A stretch of DNA of 64,000 nt from Rhizobiales bacterium 63-22. GTDB lineage: Bacteria; Pseudomonadota; Alphaproteobacteria; Rhizobiales; Rhizobiaceae. Every line of letters begins with the position of its first letter. The stretch's first letter is position 1. A program made the translations under genes and the position numbers. Positions 1 through 9,899 of this stretch are shown here, in pieces. Below the pieces are notes generated by a model, which was not told the DNA's origin, searched no databases, and was given only the letters and a program-made list of their open reading frames with translations. The DNA is taken from NCBI GenBank assembly GCA_001898995.1, contig MKVZ01000016.1, forward strand, positions 248,121 to 312,120, given 5' to 3'.

Positions 1-119
1 CCTGCCAGCAACGCCACCGCCGTTTCCACCGAAGTGTCGCGCCATATTCCCGTCAGATCGTGGAAACCGGGCAAAACACCCATATGTGCGGCGAGCGTCA
101 GGCGGGGATCATTCGTCAT
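1..119 (-). CDS. malQ: 4-alpha-glucanotransferase-like protein, N-terminal fragment (runs off window)
   Basis: Reverse strand from ATG at 119 reads MTNDPRLTLAAHMGVLPGFHDLTGIWRDTSVETAVALLAG, open to the window edge and overlapping the glgX stop. Confidence 0.5.
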   Translation of the reverse strand, partial: MTNDPRLTLAAHMGVLPGFHDLTGIWRDTSVETAVALLA

Positions 120-2199
120 GGCGTTCCAGCTCCAGCACGACAACGGATTGGGCTTCAACCGCCAGCGTCGCCGTCTCGACCGGGCTGGGGGAGCGTTCGG
201 GCTCGGCCGTGTCGACGCCGAGCTTCCAGCGCCAGCCGGCGGGCGGCGGCGGCAGGGTGACATCGACGGCGGGACCGGCATTGAAGACGAGGAACAGCGC
301 TTCCTCGCGCTGCGCATAGGCGGGCGTGCCGGAAGCGATGCGCATTTCCACGCACAGCACATGCAGGTCCGGCCGGGACCAGTCGCCGTTGCTCATCGTC
401 TCGCCGTCGGGCCGGCGCCAGAACAGGTCGCCAAGGCCGTCGCTCAGCCGCGGCTTGGAATGCAGGAAGCGCTTCTGCCGCAGGATCGGGTGATCGCGGC
501 GGAAGGCGATCAGCTTGCGCACGAAGGCAAGGAACGCCGGATCGGCGTTGTCCCACTGCACCCAGCCGGTGGGGTTGTCCTGACAATAGGCGTTGTTGTT
601 GCCCTGCTGCGAATTGCCGAGTTCGTCGCCGGCGAGCAGCATCGGCGTGCCTTGCGAGAACAGGAGCGTCGCCAGCATGTTGCGGCGGCGCCGCGCGCGC
701 GCGGCAAGGATCGCCGCATCCTCCGTGCCGCCCTCGATGCCCATATTGTCGGAGAAATTCTCGCTGTGGCCGTCGCGATTGTCCTCGCCGTTCTTCTCGT
801 TGTGCTTTTCGTTGTAGCTCACCACGTCCATCAGCGTGAAGCCGTCATGGGCGGTGAGGAAATTGACCGAGGACGTGGCAGGCCGGCCCGAATGGTCGAA
901 TTGCAGCGCCGAGCCCGTCAGCCGGTCGGCGAGTTCCGCCACATGGCCGTCGCCGCGCCAGAAGCGGCGCACGCCGTCGCGGTATTTGTCGTTCCATTCA
1001 AGGAAGGGCGGCGGAAAGGCGCCGACCTGATAGCCGCCCGGCCCGATATCCCACGGCTCGGCGATCAGCTTCACGCGGGTGAGCACGGGGTCCTGCCGGA
1101 TGGCGTCGAAGAAGGCCGCGCCCCGGTCGAACTGACCGCGCCCGGTACGCCCCAGCGTGGCGCCGAGATCGAAGCGGAAACCGTCGACATGCATGACCTC
1201 GACCCAGTAGCGCAGCGAATCCATCACCATGCGCAGCACCATCGGATGATCGAGATTCAGCGTGTTTCCGGTGCCGGTATCGTTGATGTAATAGCGGGCA
1301 TCGTCCTGCAAGCGGTAATAGCTGCGGTTGTCCAGCCCCCGGAAGGAAAGCGTCGGGCCGCTCTCGTTGCCCTCGCCGGTATGGTTGTAGACCACGTCGA
1401 GAATGACCTCGATGCCCGCCGCGTGCAGCCGCGCCACCATGTGCTGGAACTCGGCGATCCTGCCCTTGGCCAGATAGCGCGGATCGGGCGCGAAGAAGCC
1501 TATGCTCTGGTAGCCCCAGAAATTCACCAGCCCCTTCTCGACCAGAAAGCGGTCGTTGAGGAAGGTGTGCGGCGGCAGAAGCTCGATGGCGGTGATGCCG
1601 AGTTTCTGAAGATGCTCCAGCATCGCGTCGGAGGCGAGGCCGAGGAACTTGCCCGGATATTCCACGTCCGGGTGCAGCTGCGTCAGCCCCTTGACGTGGG
1701 CCTCGTAGATGATCGTCCGGGCGGCCGGCACACGCAGCGCATGGTCCGCGCCCCATGAGAAGGCCGGGTCTTCCACCACGCAGCGCGGCATGAAATCGGC
1801 GCTGTCGCGCTTATCGAAGCTGAGATCGGCGTCGGGCGCGCCGACCGTGTAGCCCATCAGCGCATCGTGCCAGATCGGATGCCATGTCAGCCGCTTGGCA
1901 TAGGGGTCGATGAGCAGCTTGTTGTAGTTGAAGCGGTGCCCCTGCGCAGGCGCATAGGGCCCGTCGGCGCGCAAGCCGTAGAGCTGGCCGGCGCGCAGGC
2001 CCGGCACATAGCCGTGCCAGACGTCGCCGTCGCGCTCCGGCAGGTCGATGCGGTGCGTCTCGCGCGCGCCGTCGGACGAGAACAGGCACAGCGTCACACG
2101 GGTCGCATGTTCGGAAAAGACTGCGAAGTTGACGCCGTCTCCGTCGAACGTCGCGCCAAGCGGTTCGGCGCGGCCTTCCAGAATCGTGAACGCGGTCAT
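109..2199 (-). CDS. glgX: Glycogen debranching enzyme GlgX
   Basis: [32 protein letters not shown]..., GH13 motifs DVVYNHTGEG, DGFRFDLGATLGR; start trimmed from the longer ORF; overlaps glgA stop. Confidence 0.95.
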   Translation of the reverse strand: MTAFTILEGRAEPLGATFDGDGVNFAVFSEHATRVTLCLFSSDGARETHRIDLPERDGDVWHGYVPGLRAGQLYGLRADGPYAPAQGHRFNYNKLLIDPYAKRLTWHPIWHDALMGYTVGAPDADLSFDKRDSADFMPRCVVEDPAFSWGADHALRVPAARTIIYEAHVKGLTQLHPDVEYPGKFLGLASDAMLEHLQKLGITAIELLPPHTFLNDRFLVEKGLVNFWGYQSIGFFAPDPRYLAKGRIAEFQHMVARLHAAGIEVILDVVYNHTGEGNESGPTLSFRGLDNRSYYRLQDDARYYINDTGTGNTLNLDHPMVLRMVMDSLRYWVEVMHVDGFRFDLGATLGRTGRGQFDRGAAFFDAIRQDPVLTRVKLIAEPWDIGPGGYQVGAFPPPFLEWNDKYRDGVRRFWRGDGHVAELADRLTGSALQFDHSGRPATSSVNFLTAHDGFTLMDVVSYNEKHNEKNGEDNRDGHSENFSDNMGIEGGTEDAAILAARARRRRNMLATLLFSQGTPMLLAGDELGNSQQGNNNAYCQDNPTGWVQWDNADPAFLAFVRKLIAFRRDHPILRQKRFLHSKPRLSDGLGDLFWRRPDGETMSNGDWSRPDLHVLCVEMRIASGTPAYAQREEALFLVFNAGPAVDVTLPPPPAGWRWKLGVDTAEPERSPSPVETATLAVEAQSVVVLELERHDE

Positions 2200-3602
2200 C
2201 GAGCGACCATCGCCTTGAACAGGTCGGCGTAGACGCGCGCCGAGGCATCCCAGCCGACCGGCTGGGCCATGGCGTTGCGCACCATGCGCGACCAGATGTC
2301 CGGCTGGCCGTAAAGGGCGCAGAGCCGCATGAGCGCGCGCGCCAGCGCCAGCGCGGAGACCGGATGGAATTGCACGCCGGTGGCCACGCCCGCCGCGATG
2401 GCCGCCGCCGACGCATTGATGACCGTATCGGCCAGACCGCCGGTCAGCGAAACCAGCGGCAGCGTGCCGAAACGCAGGCCGTAAAGCTGGGTCAGGCCGC
2501 ACGGCTCGAAGCGCGAGGGAACGACGATCGCATCGCCGCCGGCGATCATGCGCCGCGACAGCGGTTCGTCATAGCCGAGCCGCAGCGCCACGCCGGGATA
2601 GCGTTCGGCGGCGCGCGCGAAGGCGGCTTCAAGGCTGCTTTCGCCGGAACCGAGCACCGCGAGTTGCCCGCCGTTGTCCATCAGCGCCGGCAGCGCCTCG
2701 ATCAGCAGGTCCAGCCCCTTCTGCCCGGTCAGCCGCGAGACGACCACGCAGAGCGGACCGTCCGATTCCGGCAGGCCGAATTCCTCGCGGAGCGCCGCCT
2801 TGTATTTCGCCTTGCCGGCCGCCGCCTTGTAGGGCGGATTCCACGCCTCCGTGTCGATGCCGTTCAATATGCCGGTGAAATCCGCGGCGCGGTCGGCGAG
2901 GATGCCTTCCATGCCCATGCCGAATTCCGGCGTCATCAGTTCCTCGGCGTAGGTGGGGCTGACGGTGGACACCTTGTCGGCGAAGACGATGCCAGCCTTG
3001 AGCGCGCCGATCTTGCCCCAGTATTCAAAGCCTGCGGACGTGAAAAGATGCGCCGGCAGTTGCAGCGCACTCAGCATATGGGCGGGCGCGAGGCCCTGAA
3101 AGGCGATGTTGTGGATGGTGAGGAGCGTCCTGACATGGTCCGCGCCCGCCTGCCGCAGATAGACCGGCGCAAGCCCGGCCTGCCAGTCGTGCAGGTGCAG
3201 CGCCTGCGGATGCCAGCCCTCGACGCCTTCCGCCGCGACGATGGCCGCCGCCTTGCTGAGTGCGGCGAAACGCTGCGGGTTGTCGGGCCAGTCGCGCCCG
3301 TCGGGAGCGAGATAGATGCCGCCGTCGCGGTCGTAGAGATGCGGCGCGTCGAGAATATAGAGCGCCGTCGCGCCGAGGCTGCCGCGCCGGATGCGGGCGG
3401 GACCGCCGAAAAGATCGGCGATCTCCAGCACCACGGGCGCTTCAGACTGCGCCGTCATCACCGCCCGGTAACCGGGCAGCAACGTTCGCATGTCCGCCCC
3501 ACAGGCCGCGAGCGCGGCGGGCAAGGCGCCCGCCACGTCCGCCAGTCCGCCGGTCTTGACCAGCGGCACACATTCCGAAGCGACGGACAATATCCGTGTC
3601 AT
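2196..3602 (-). CDS. glgA: Glycogen synthase (ADP-glucose)
   Basis: [28 protein letters not shown]... KTGGL motif; C-terminal [33 protein letters not shown]. Confidence 0.95.
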   Translation of the reverse strand: MTRILSVASECVPLVKTGGLADVAGALPAALAACGADMRTLLPGYRAVMTAQSEAPVVLEIADLFGGPARIRRGSLGATALYILDAPHLYDRDGGIYLAPDGRDWPDNPQRFAALSKAAAIVAAEGVEGWHPQALHLHDWQAGLAPVYLRQAGADHVRTLLTIHNIAFQGLAPAHMLSALQLPAHLFTSAGFEYWGKIGALKAGIVFADKVSTVSPTYAEELMTPEFGMGMEGILADRAADFTGILNGIDTEAWNPPYKAAAGKAKYKAALREEFGLPESDGPLCVVVSRLTGQKGLDLLIEALPALMDNGGQLAVLGSGESSLEAAFARAAERYPGVALRLGYDEPLSRRMIAGGDAIVVPSRFEPCGLTQLYGLRFGTLPLVSLTGGLADTVINASAAAIAAGVATGVQFHPVSALALARALMRLCALYGQPDIWSRMVRNAMAQPVGWDASARVYADLFKAMVAR

Positions 3603-4861
3603 AAAGCGGCTTCCCTGCGGTCCAGCATTTCCTGCGTGATCAGCGTGACGCCGCCTTCCGAGACGCGGAACCATTTCGCGTCCTCTTCCGGGTCCTCGCC
3701 GACCACAAGGCCTTCGGGGATCTTCACGCCGCCGTCGATCACCACGTTTTTCAGCCGGGCGTGACGAGCGACGTTTACGTAAGGGAGCACTATCGCGCCG
3801 TCAAGTGAGGCATAGGAATTGGTGTGGACCTGTGTGAATAACAGCGAGCGGCGGATTTCCGTACCGGAAATGATGCAGCCGCCGGAGACCAGCGAACTGA
3901 CCGCGCTGCCGCGCCGGTCCGGCTCGTCATGGATGAACTTGGCCGGCGGGGCGGATTCCGAATAGGTCCAGATCGGCCAGTTGCGGTCCCACAGGTCGAG
4001 ATCGGGTGTGAAGTCGGTCATGTCGATATTGGCCTGCCAGAAGGCGTCGATGGTGCCGACGTCGCGCCAGTAGGCCGGCGCGTCGGCGCTGGAGCGCACG
4101 CAGCTTTGCGTGAAGCGGTGCGCCTGCGCCTTGCCGCCCTTGACGATGGCGGGAATGAGATCGTTGCCGAAATCGTGGCTGGAATTGTCGTCCTCCATGT
4201 CACGGATCAGGAGGTCGCGCAGGAAATCCCACTTGAAGACATAGATGCCCATCGAGGCCAGCGACACGGTCGGATCGTCCGGCGTGCCGGGCGGATCGGC
4301 GGGCTTTTCGAGAAAGCTGGTGATGACGTCGTAGCCGTTCACCGCCATGACGCCGAAGGCCGAGGCCTCCTTGCGCGGCACGGTCAGGCAGCCGATGGTC
4401 ACGTCCGCACCCGCCTCGACATGGTGGCGGATCATTTGCTCGTAATCCATCTTGTAGATGTGATCGCCGGCGAGGACCAGCACATAATCGACGCGGTAGC
4501 TGTCGATGATATCGATATTCTGCGCCACGGCGTCGGCGGTGCCGCGATACCACATGGCTTCGTCATAGCGCTGCGAGGCGGGCAATATGTCGAGAAACTC
4601 GTTGCGCTCGGCGCGGAAGAAGTTCCAGCCGCGCTGCACGTGGCGGATCAGCGAATGCGCCTTGTACTGGGTGGCCAGCGCCATCTTGCGGATGCCGGAA
4701 TTGAGCGCGTTGGAGAGCGCAAAGTCGATGATGCGGGATTTGCCGCCGAAATAGACGGCCGGTTTGACGCGCCGGTCGGTGAGTTCCTTCAATCGCGAGC
4801 CGCGCCCGCCCGCCAGAACGAAAGCCATGGAACGGCTGGAAAGTCTTTCGGTATTAGGCAT
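3599..4861 (-). CDS. glgC: Glucose-1-phosphate adenylyltransferase
   Basis: [49 protein letters not shown]; typical GlgC. Confidence 0.96.
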   Translation of the reverse strand: MPNTERLSSRSMAFVLAGGRGSRLKELTDRRVKPAVYFGGKSRIIDFALSNALNSGIRKMALATQYKAHSLIRHVQRGWNFFRAERNEFLDILPASQRYDEAMWYRGTADAVAQNIDIIDSYRVDYVLVLAGDHIYKMDYEQMIRHHVEAGADVTIGCLTVPRKEASAFGVMAVNGYDVITSFLEKPADPPGTPDDPTVSLASMGIYVFKWDFLRDLLIRDMEDDNSSHDFGNDLIPAIVKGGKAQAHRFTQSCVRSSADAPAYWRDVGTIDAFWQANIDMTDFTPDLDLWDRNWPIWTYSESAPPAKFIHDEPDRRGSAVSSLVSGGCIISGTEIRRSLLFTQVHTNSYASLDGAIVLPYVNVARHARLKNVVIDGGVKIPEGLVVGEDPEEDAKWFRVSEGGVTLITQEMLDRREAAL

Positions 4862-4909
4862 CGTCTATATCTCCTCCCTGGATATACGTCCTGAAAAATC
4901 TTCAAAACA

Positions 4910-7123
4910 TCAGGCAATCTCCGATCCGGTCGAGCCGGTTTGCCGGATGAAAACAATCGTCGACAACGGCGGCAGCACGACGTCGGCATGGGCGGGCTGG
5001 CCGTGGCTTTCGCCGTCTTTCGCGACGATTGCGCCCATATTGCCGCGTCCGCCGCCGCCATAGACTTCGGCGTCGGTGTTCAGCGCTTCCGCCCATGTTC
5101 CGGCCTGCGGGAAGCCGAGACGGTAGGCGGAGCGCTCCACCGGCGTGAAATTGCACGCCACCACCACTTCCGGGTCGCCGGGCCTGCCGCGCCGCACCCA
5201 CGCATAGACGGAGTTTTCCGCGTCGTTGGCCTCGATCCACTGGAAGCCCTCTCCCTCGCTGTCGCGGGCATAGAGCGCCGGCGTCCCGCGATAGAGCCGG
5301 TTCAGGTCACGGACGAGTTGCTGCACGCCGTAATGCAGCGGATTGCCGATGCAGGCCCAGTCGATCTCCGCGTCGTGGTTCCATTCGTGGCCTTGCGCGA
5401 ATTCCTGTCCCATGAACAGGAGCTTCTTGCCGGGATGGCCCCACATGAAGCCGTAATAGGCGCGCAGGTTGGCGAATTTCTCCCAGTCGTTGCCGGGCAT
5501 CTTGGCCAGCATCGAACCCTTGCCGTGCACCACCTCGTCATGGCTGATCGGCAGGATGAAATTCTCGCTGAAGGCGTAATGCAGGCCGAAGGTCATCTGG
5601 TGGTGATGGTGCCGGCGATAGACCGGATCGCGCCGGATATAATCCAGCGTATCGTTCATCCAGCCCATGTTCCACTTGAAGCCGAAGCCCAGGCCCCCGT
5701 CATGCACCGGGCGCGAGACTTTCGGGTAGGAGGTCGATTCCTCCGCAACTGTCATGACGCCCGGCTCCTCGCCATAAGCGAGCGTGTTCATCGCCTGCAA
5801 CATGGCGATGGCCTCGTAATTCTCACGCCCGCCGTCCTTGTTGGGAACCCACTGGCCCTCGGCGCGCGAATAGTCGCGGTAGAGCATGGAGGCCACCGCA
5901 TCCACGCGCAGGCCGTCGACGTGATATTCCTTGAGCCAGTAGAGCGCGTTGGCGGTGAGGAAATTGGCCACTTCGCGACGGCCGTAATTGTAGATCAGCG
6001 TGTTCCAGTCCTGATGGAAGCCCTCGCGCGGATCGGCGTGCTCGTAAAGCGCGGTGCCGTCGAAGCGCACGAGGCCGTGCGCGTCGGTCGGAAAATGGCC
6101 CGGCACCCAGTCGAGGATGAGGCCCAGCCCCGCCTTGTGGGCGGCATTGACCAGATCGCGGAACTCGTGCGGCGGGCCGAAGCGGATCGTCGGCGCATAA
6201 AGGCCGAGCGGCTGGTAGCCCCACGACCCGTCGAAAGGGTATTCGGAGATCGGCAGAAGCTCGATATGGGTGAAGCCCATCTCCTTGACATAATCGACCA
6301 GTTCGACCGCCGCTTCCTTGTAGGAGATCGGGCGTCCGCCGTCCTTGCGCCGCCAGCTTCCCAGATGCACCTCGTAGATGGAGATCGGCTTGTCCACGCG
6401 CTGCGCTTCGGCACGGCTTCCCATCCAGCCTTTATCCGACCAGCCATAGCCGGAAATGTCGCGCACCATGGAGGCCGTCTGCGGCGGATGCTGCGCGCCG
6501 AATCCCACGGGATCGGCCTTTTCCTCCAGTTCGCCATGCGCGCCGACGACCTCGTATTTGTAGGTCGTGCCCTCGCCGAGGCCGGGCATGAAGATTTCCC
6601 ACACGCCGGTCGCGCCGCGCCGCCGCATGACATGGCGGCGGCCGTCCCAGGCGTTGAAGTCGCCGATGACGGAAACCCGCCGCGCATTAGGCGCCCAGAC
6701 GGCGAAATGCGTGCCCTGCACCCCTTCATGGGCCATCACATGCGCGCCGAGCGCCTTCCACAGGTAGCGGTGCGTGCCCTCGCCGAGCAGATATTCGTCG
6801 ATTTCGCCCAATACCGGGCCGAAGCAATAGGCGTCGTCGACTTCCCAGCGCTCGCTTCCGCGCTGGCCACGCAGAAGATAGGGCTTCGCGCCGGGAACCT
6901 TGCCGTGGAACAGGCCCGGATAGCCGTCGACGGGCGCAAGCGGATGCGCCTTGCCATCCACCACGGCCCACATTTCTTCCGCGCCGGGATCGTAGGCGGT
7001 CACATGGCGCACGCGGCCTTTCCGATGGGGTCCGAGCACCGCGAAAGGATCGTCGAAACGGCCTTCCACGATCCGGGCAAGCACCGCCGGGGATGCGACC
7101 TCATTCGGCTCGATCTTCGCCAT
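4910..7123 (-). CDS. glgB: 1,4-alpha-glucan branching enzyme
   Basis: CBM48 plus GH13 (DWVPGHFPTDAHGLVRFDGTALYEH, DGLRVDAVASMLYRDYSR); start MAKIEPNEV chosen because of upstream ggaggg. Confidence 0.95.
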   Translation of the reverse strand: MAKIEPNEVASPAVLARIVEGRFDDPFAVLGPHRKGRVRHVTAYDPGAEEMWAVVDGKAHPLAPVDGYPGLFHGKVPGAKPYLLRGQRGSERWEVDDAYCFGPVLGEIDEYLLGEGTHRYLWKALGAHVMAHEGVQGTHFAVWAPNARRVSVIGDFNAWDGRRHVMRRRGATGVWEIFMPGLGEGTTYKYEVVGAHGELEEKADPVGFGAQHPPQTASMVRDISGYGWSDKGWMGSRAEAQRVDKPISIYEVHLGSWRRKDGGRPISYKEAAVELVDYVKEMGFTHIELLPISEYPFDGSWGYQPLGLYAPTIRFGPPHEFRDLVNAAHKAGLGLILDWVPGHFPTDAHGLVRFDGTALYEHADPREGFHQDWNTLIYNYGRREVANFLTANALYWLKEYHVDGLRVDAVASMLYRDYSRAEGQWVPNKDGGRENYEAIAMLQAMNTLAYGEEPGVMTVAEESTSYPKVSRPVHDGGLGFGFKWNMGWMNDTLDYIRRDPVYRRHHHHQMTFGLHYAFSENFILPISHDEVVHGKGSMLAKMPGNDWEKFANLRAYYGFMWGHPGKKLLFMGQEFAQGHEWNHDAEIDWACIGNPLHYGVQQLVRDLNRLYRGTPALYARDSEGEGFQWIEANDAENSVYAWVRRGRPGDPEVVVACNFTPVERSAYRLGFPQAGTWAEALNTDAEVYGGGGRGNMGAIVAKDGESHGQPAHADVVLPPLSTIVFIRQTGSTGSEIA

Positions 7124-7200
7124 CCGCTTTCCCTCCTCCGTTGGTCCCTGGATCGTCGCGCGCCTTATCAGGCGCATTGTGACGATCCATCTTTTTGTTC

Positions 7201-7249
7201 GAGCATCGGACGACCCGAAAACCGGTACCCACTTTTCGGTCCGATGCTC
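7201..7249. repeat. Intergenic palindromic repeat (RIME-like), copy 1
   Basis: GAGCATCGGAC...GTCCGATGCTC 11-bp arms around CCGAAAA-ccggtacccac-TTTTCGG; shares core AAAAGTGGGTACCGGTTTT with 21595-21643. Confidence 0.75.
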
Positions 7250-7332
7250 TGGTTTCGGGACGACTCGCCAGCCCCGTTTCAGGGCCGGCCCGGAACCATC
7301 CTACTCCAGACGGCGCCTGTTCCAACAGGCCC

Positions 7333-9720
7333 CTATTCCAGCAGACTATGCGCGTTCCAGACATCGGCCATATAGCCGCGAATGGTGCGGTCGGACGAGA
7401 ACCAGCCGGAACGCGCCACGTTCAGCGCCGCCTTGCGCGCCCAGTCGTTCCCCTCGCGATAGGCCTTGTCCACCTCGCGCTGCGCACGCCAGTAATCGGC
7501 GAAATCGGAAGCGACGAGGAAATAGTCCGGTCCGCTCAGGTTCTCGACGATATTGGCATAGCGGCCCGGCTCGCCGGGGCTGAAGGTGCCGGTGCGGATG
7601 GCCTCGATGGCCCGCGCCAGACGCGGATCGTCGGCGATCGCCTGCGCGGCGTGCCCGGGCATGGCGCGGCGTGCCTCCGCCTCCTCGGCGGTGAGGCCGA
7701 ACAGGAAGAAATTGTCCGCGCCCACCAGTTCGCGGATTTCCACATTGGCGCCGTCCAGCGTGCCGATGGTTAGCGCCCCGTTCAGCGCGAACTTCATGTT
7801 GCCGGTGCCGGAAGCCTCCTTTCCGGCGGTCGAAATCTGCTCGGAAAGGTCGGCGGCGGGGATCAGCCGCTCGGCCAGCGTGACGTTGTAATTGGGCAGG
7901 AACACCACCTGCAACAGGTCGCGCGTCGCCGCATCCGCATCGAGGACCGTCGAAACGTCGTTGATGAGGCGGATGATGTCCTTGGCGAAGAAATAGCCCG
8001 GTGCCGCCTTGCCGCCGAATATTTTCACGCGCGGCGTCCAGTCGGCGCCCGGATTGTCGCGGATATCCTGCCACAGCGCGATGGCTTCGAGGATATTGAG
8101 GTGCTGGCGCTTGTATTCGTGGATGCGCTTGATCTGCACGTCGAAAATGGCCGCCGGATTGAGCATCAGCCCGTGCTCGCGCGCGATCCAGTCGCACAGG
8201 TCCGCCTTGTTGTCGGCCTTGACCCCGGCAAAGCGCGTGAGCCAGCCGGCATCGTCGACATGCGACTCAAGTTCGCGCAACTGCTCCAGATCGCCGATCC
8301 ATTCGTCGCCGATCGTTTCGGTGATCAGCTTCGACAGGCGGGGATTGCAGGCATGAAGCCAGCGCCGGGGCGTCACGCCGTTGGTTTCGTTGACGATCCG
8401 GTCGGGGTGCAGCCGGTTCAGGTCCTTGAACACGGTGGTCTTCATCAGGCCCGTATGCAGCGCCGAAACGCCGTTGACGCGATGCGACATGATGAAGGAG
8501 AGCTCGCCCATCCTGACGCGCCCGTCGCCCACCGCCGCGTTCCTGCGCGTGGGGTTCGCCTTCGCATGGGCGTCGTCGATGCGCTCGATGATTTCCAGAT
8601 GGCGCGGCAGCAGGCTCGCGAACAGGTCCACGCCCCAGCTTTCCAGCGCTTCCGGCAGCAGCGTGTGGTTGGTGTAGTTGACGCAGCCCTGCGCGATCTG
8701 CAACGCCTCGCCGAAGGAAAGGCCGCGCTCGTCGTGTAGAAGGCGCACCAGTTCCGGCCCGGCGATGGCCGGATGGGTGTCGTTCAACTGGATCGCCACC
8801 TTCTGCGGCAGAAGGCGCAGGTCGCGGTGGTCGGTCTCGAAACGGCGCAGTATGTCGCGGATCGAGGCGGCGGAGAAGAAATATTCCTGCGTCAGGCGCA
8901 GCCGCTTGCCCTTGTCGGTGGAATCCTCCGGGTAGAGCACGCGGGAGATGGTGCGCGCCAGCGCCTCGTTCTCGGACGCGGCGGCATAGTCGCCGGCATT
9001 GAAGCGTTGCAGGTCGAACGGATCGACCGCGCGTCCCGACCACAGGCGCAGCGTGTTGGCCCAGCGGCCCTGCCAGCCGATGACCGGTATGTCGAACGCC
9101 TCCGACTCGACGAAGACGTCCGGCTCCCACACCGACTTGCCGTCGCGCTGCGTCACCTTGCCGCCGAAGCCGAGCGTGAAGCGCGCTTCGGGACGATCGA
9201 ACTCCCAGGCGTAGGGCTGGCTGAGCCAGTCTTCCGGCGATTCGATCTGGCGGCCCTTGTCGAAGGACTGCCGGAACAGGCCGTGCTCGTAGCGGATGCC
9301 ATAGCCGTAGGCGGGGCAGCCGAGCGAGGACAGCGATTCGAGGAAACAGGCCGCGAGCCGGCCGAGGCCGCCATTGCCGAGCGCGGCATCCGGCTCGTCC
9401 AGCAGCACTTCGTGATAGTTGAGGCCGAAGCTCTCCAGCGCCGATTGCGCCGCATCCGACAGTTCCAGATTGACGATATTGTCTTCCAGCAGCCGCCCGA
9501 TCAGGAATTCCATCGAGAGATAATAGACACGCTTGGCGTCGGCGCGGTAGGTCGCGCGCGTCGATTCCATCCAGCGGTCGACGATGCGGTCGCGCACCGC
9601 GTAGCTCAGCGCCATGCGCCAGTCGAAAATCTGTGCGTGGGCGGGGTCCTTGCCGAGCGTATATGTCAGGTGCTGAAGAATCGCCTCCCGGAAACCGGTG
9701 CTGCGCATGTCCGTATTCAC
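7333..9720 (-). CDS. glgP: Glycogen/starch/alpha-glucan phosphorylase
   Basis: 795 aa; ...AACFLESLSSLGCPAYGYGIRYEHGLF..., PLP-site EASGTGNMKFALNGALTIGTLDGANVEI. Confidence 0.96.
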   Translation of the reverse strand: MNTDMRSTGFREAILQHLTYTLGKDPAHAQIFDWRMALSYAVRDRIVDRWMESTRATYRADAKRVYYLSMEFLIGRLLEDNIVNLELSDAAQSALESFGLNYHEVLLDEPDAALGNGGLGRLAACFLESLSSLGCPAYGYGIRYEHGLFRQSFDKGRQIESPEDWLSQPYAWEFDRPEARFTLGFGGKVTQRDGKSVWEPDVFVESEAFDIPVIGWQGRWANTLRLWSGRAVDPFDLQRFNAGDYAAASENEALARTISRVLYPEDSTDKGKRLRLTQEYFFSAASIRDILRRFETDHRDLRLLPQKVAIQLNDTHPAIAGPELVRLLHDERGLSFGEALQIAQGCVNYTNHTLLPEALESWGVDLFASLLPRHLEIIERIDDAHAKANPTRRNAAVGDGRVRMGELSFIMSHRVNGVSALHTGLMKTTVFKDLNRLHPDRIVNETNGVTPRRWLHACNPRLSKLITETIGDEWIGDLEQLRELESHVDDAGWLTRFAGVKADNKADLCDWIAREHGLMLNPAAIFDVQIKRIHEYKRQHLNILEAIALWQDIRDNPGADWTPRVKIFGGKAAPGYFFAKDIIRLINDVSTVLDADAATRDLLQVVFLPNYNVTLAERLIPAADLSEQISTAGKEASGTGNMKFALNGALTIGTLDGANVEIRELVGADNFFLFGLTAEEAEARRAMPGHAAQAIADDPRLARAIEAIRTGTFSPGEPGRYANIVENLSGPDYFLVASDFADYWRAQREVDKAYREGNDWARKAALNVARSGWFSSDRTIRGYMADVWNAHSLLE

Positions 9721-9739
9721 TATAAGGCCTCTTTCGATC

Positions 9740-9751
9740 TAAATCGATTTA
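9740..9751. promoter_or_regulatory. Candidate operator upstream of glgP
   Basis: Perfect 12-bp palindrome TAAATCGATTTA within an AT-rich stretch just upstream of the glgP start. Confidence 0.3.
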
Positions 9752-9899
9752 TATATTTGCAGTTGTATTGAATTGCGGAATTTTCCGCGCTTGGCAAGTG
9801 AAGATCGGAGCCGATATCGCGATTGTGTCATTTGACCGCGCGCGCCGTCGCCGCGGAAGCGGCGGCGGAACAAGACGGGCTGTCAGGGCCAAGGCCTAA

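Noticed and set aside
34-1758. 574-aa plus-strand ORF opposite glgX
   Set aside because: Mirror ORF caused by GC-rich codon usage; protein is Arg/Ala/His-rich with no recognisable family, while the opposite strand is clear GlgX
4940-7375. 811-aa plus-strand ORF
   Set aside because: Antisense to glgB
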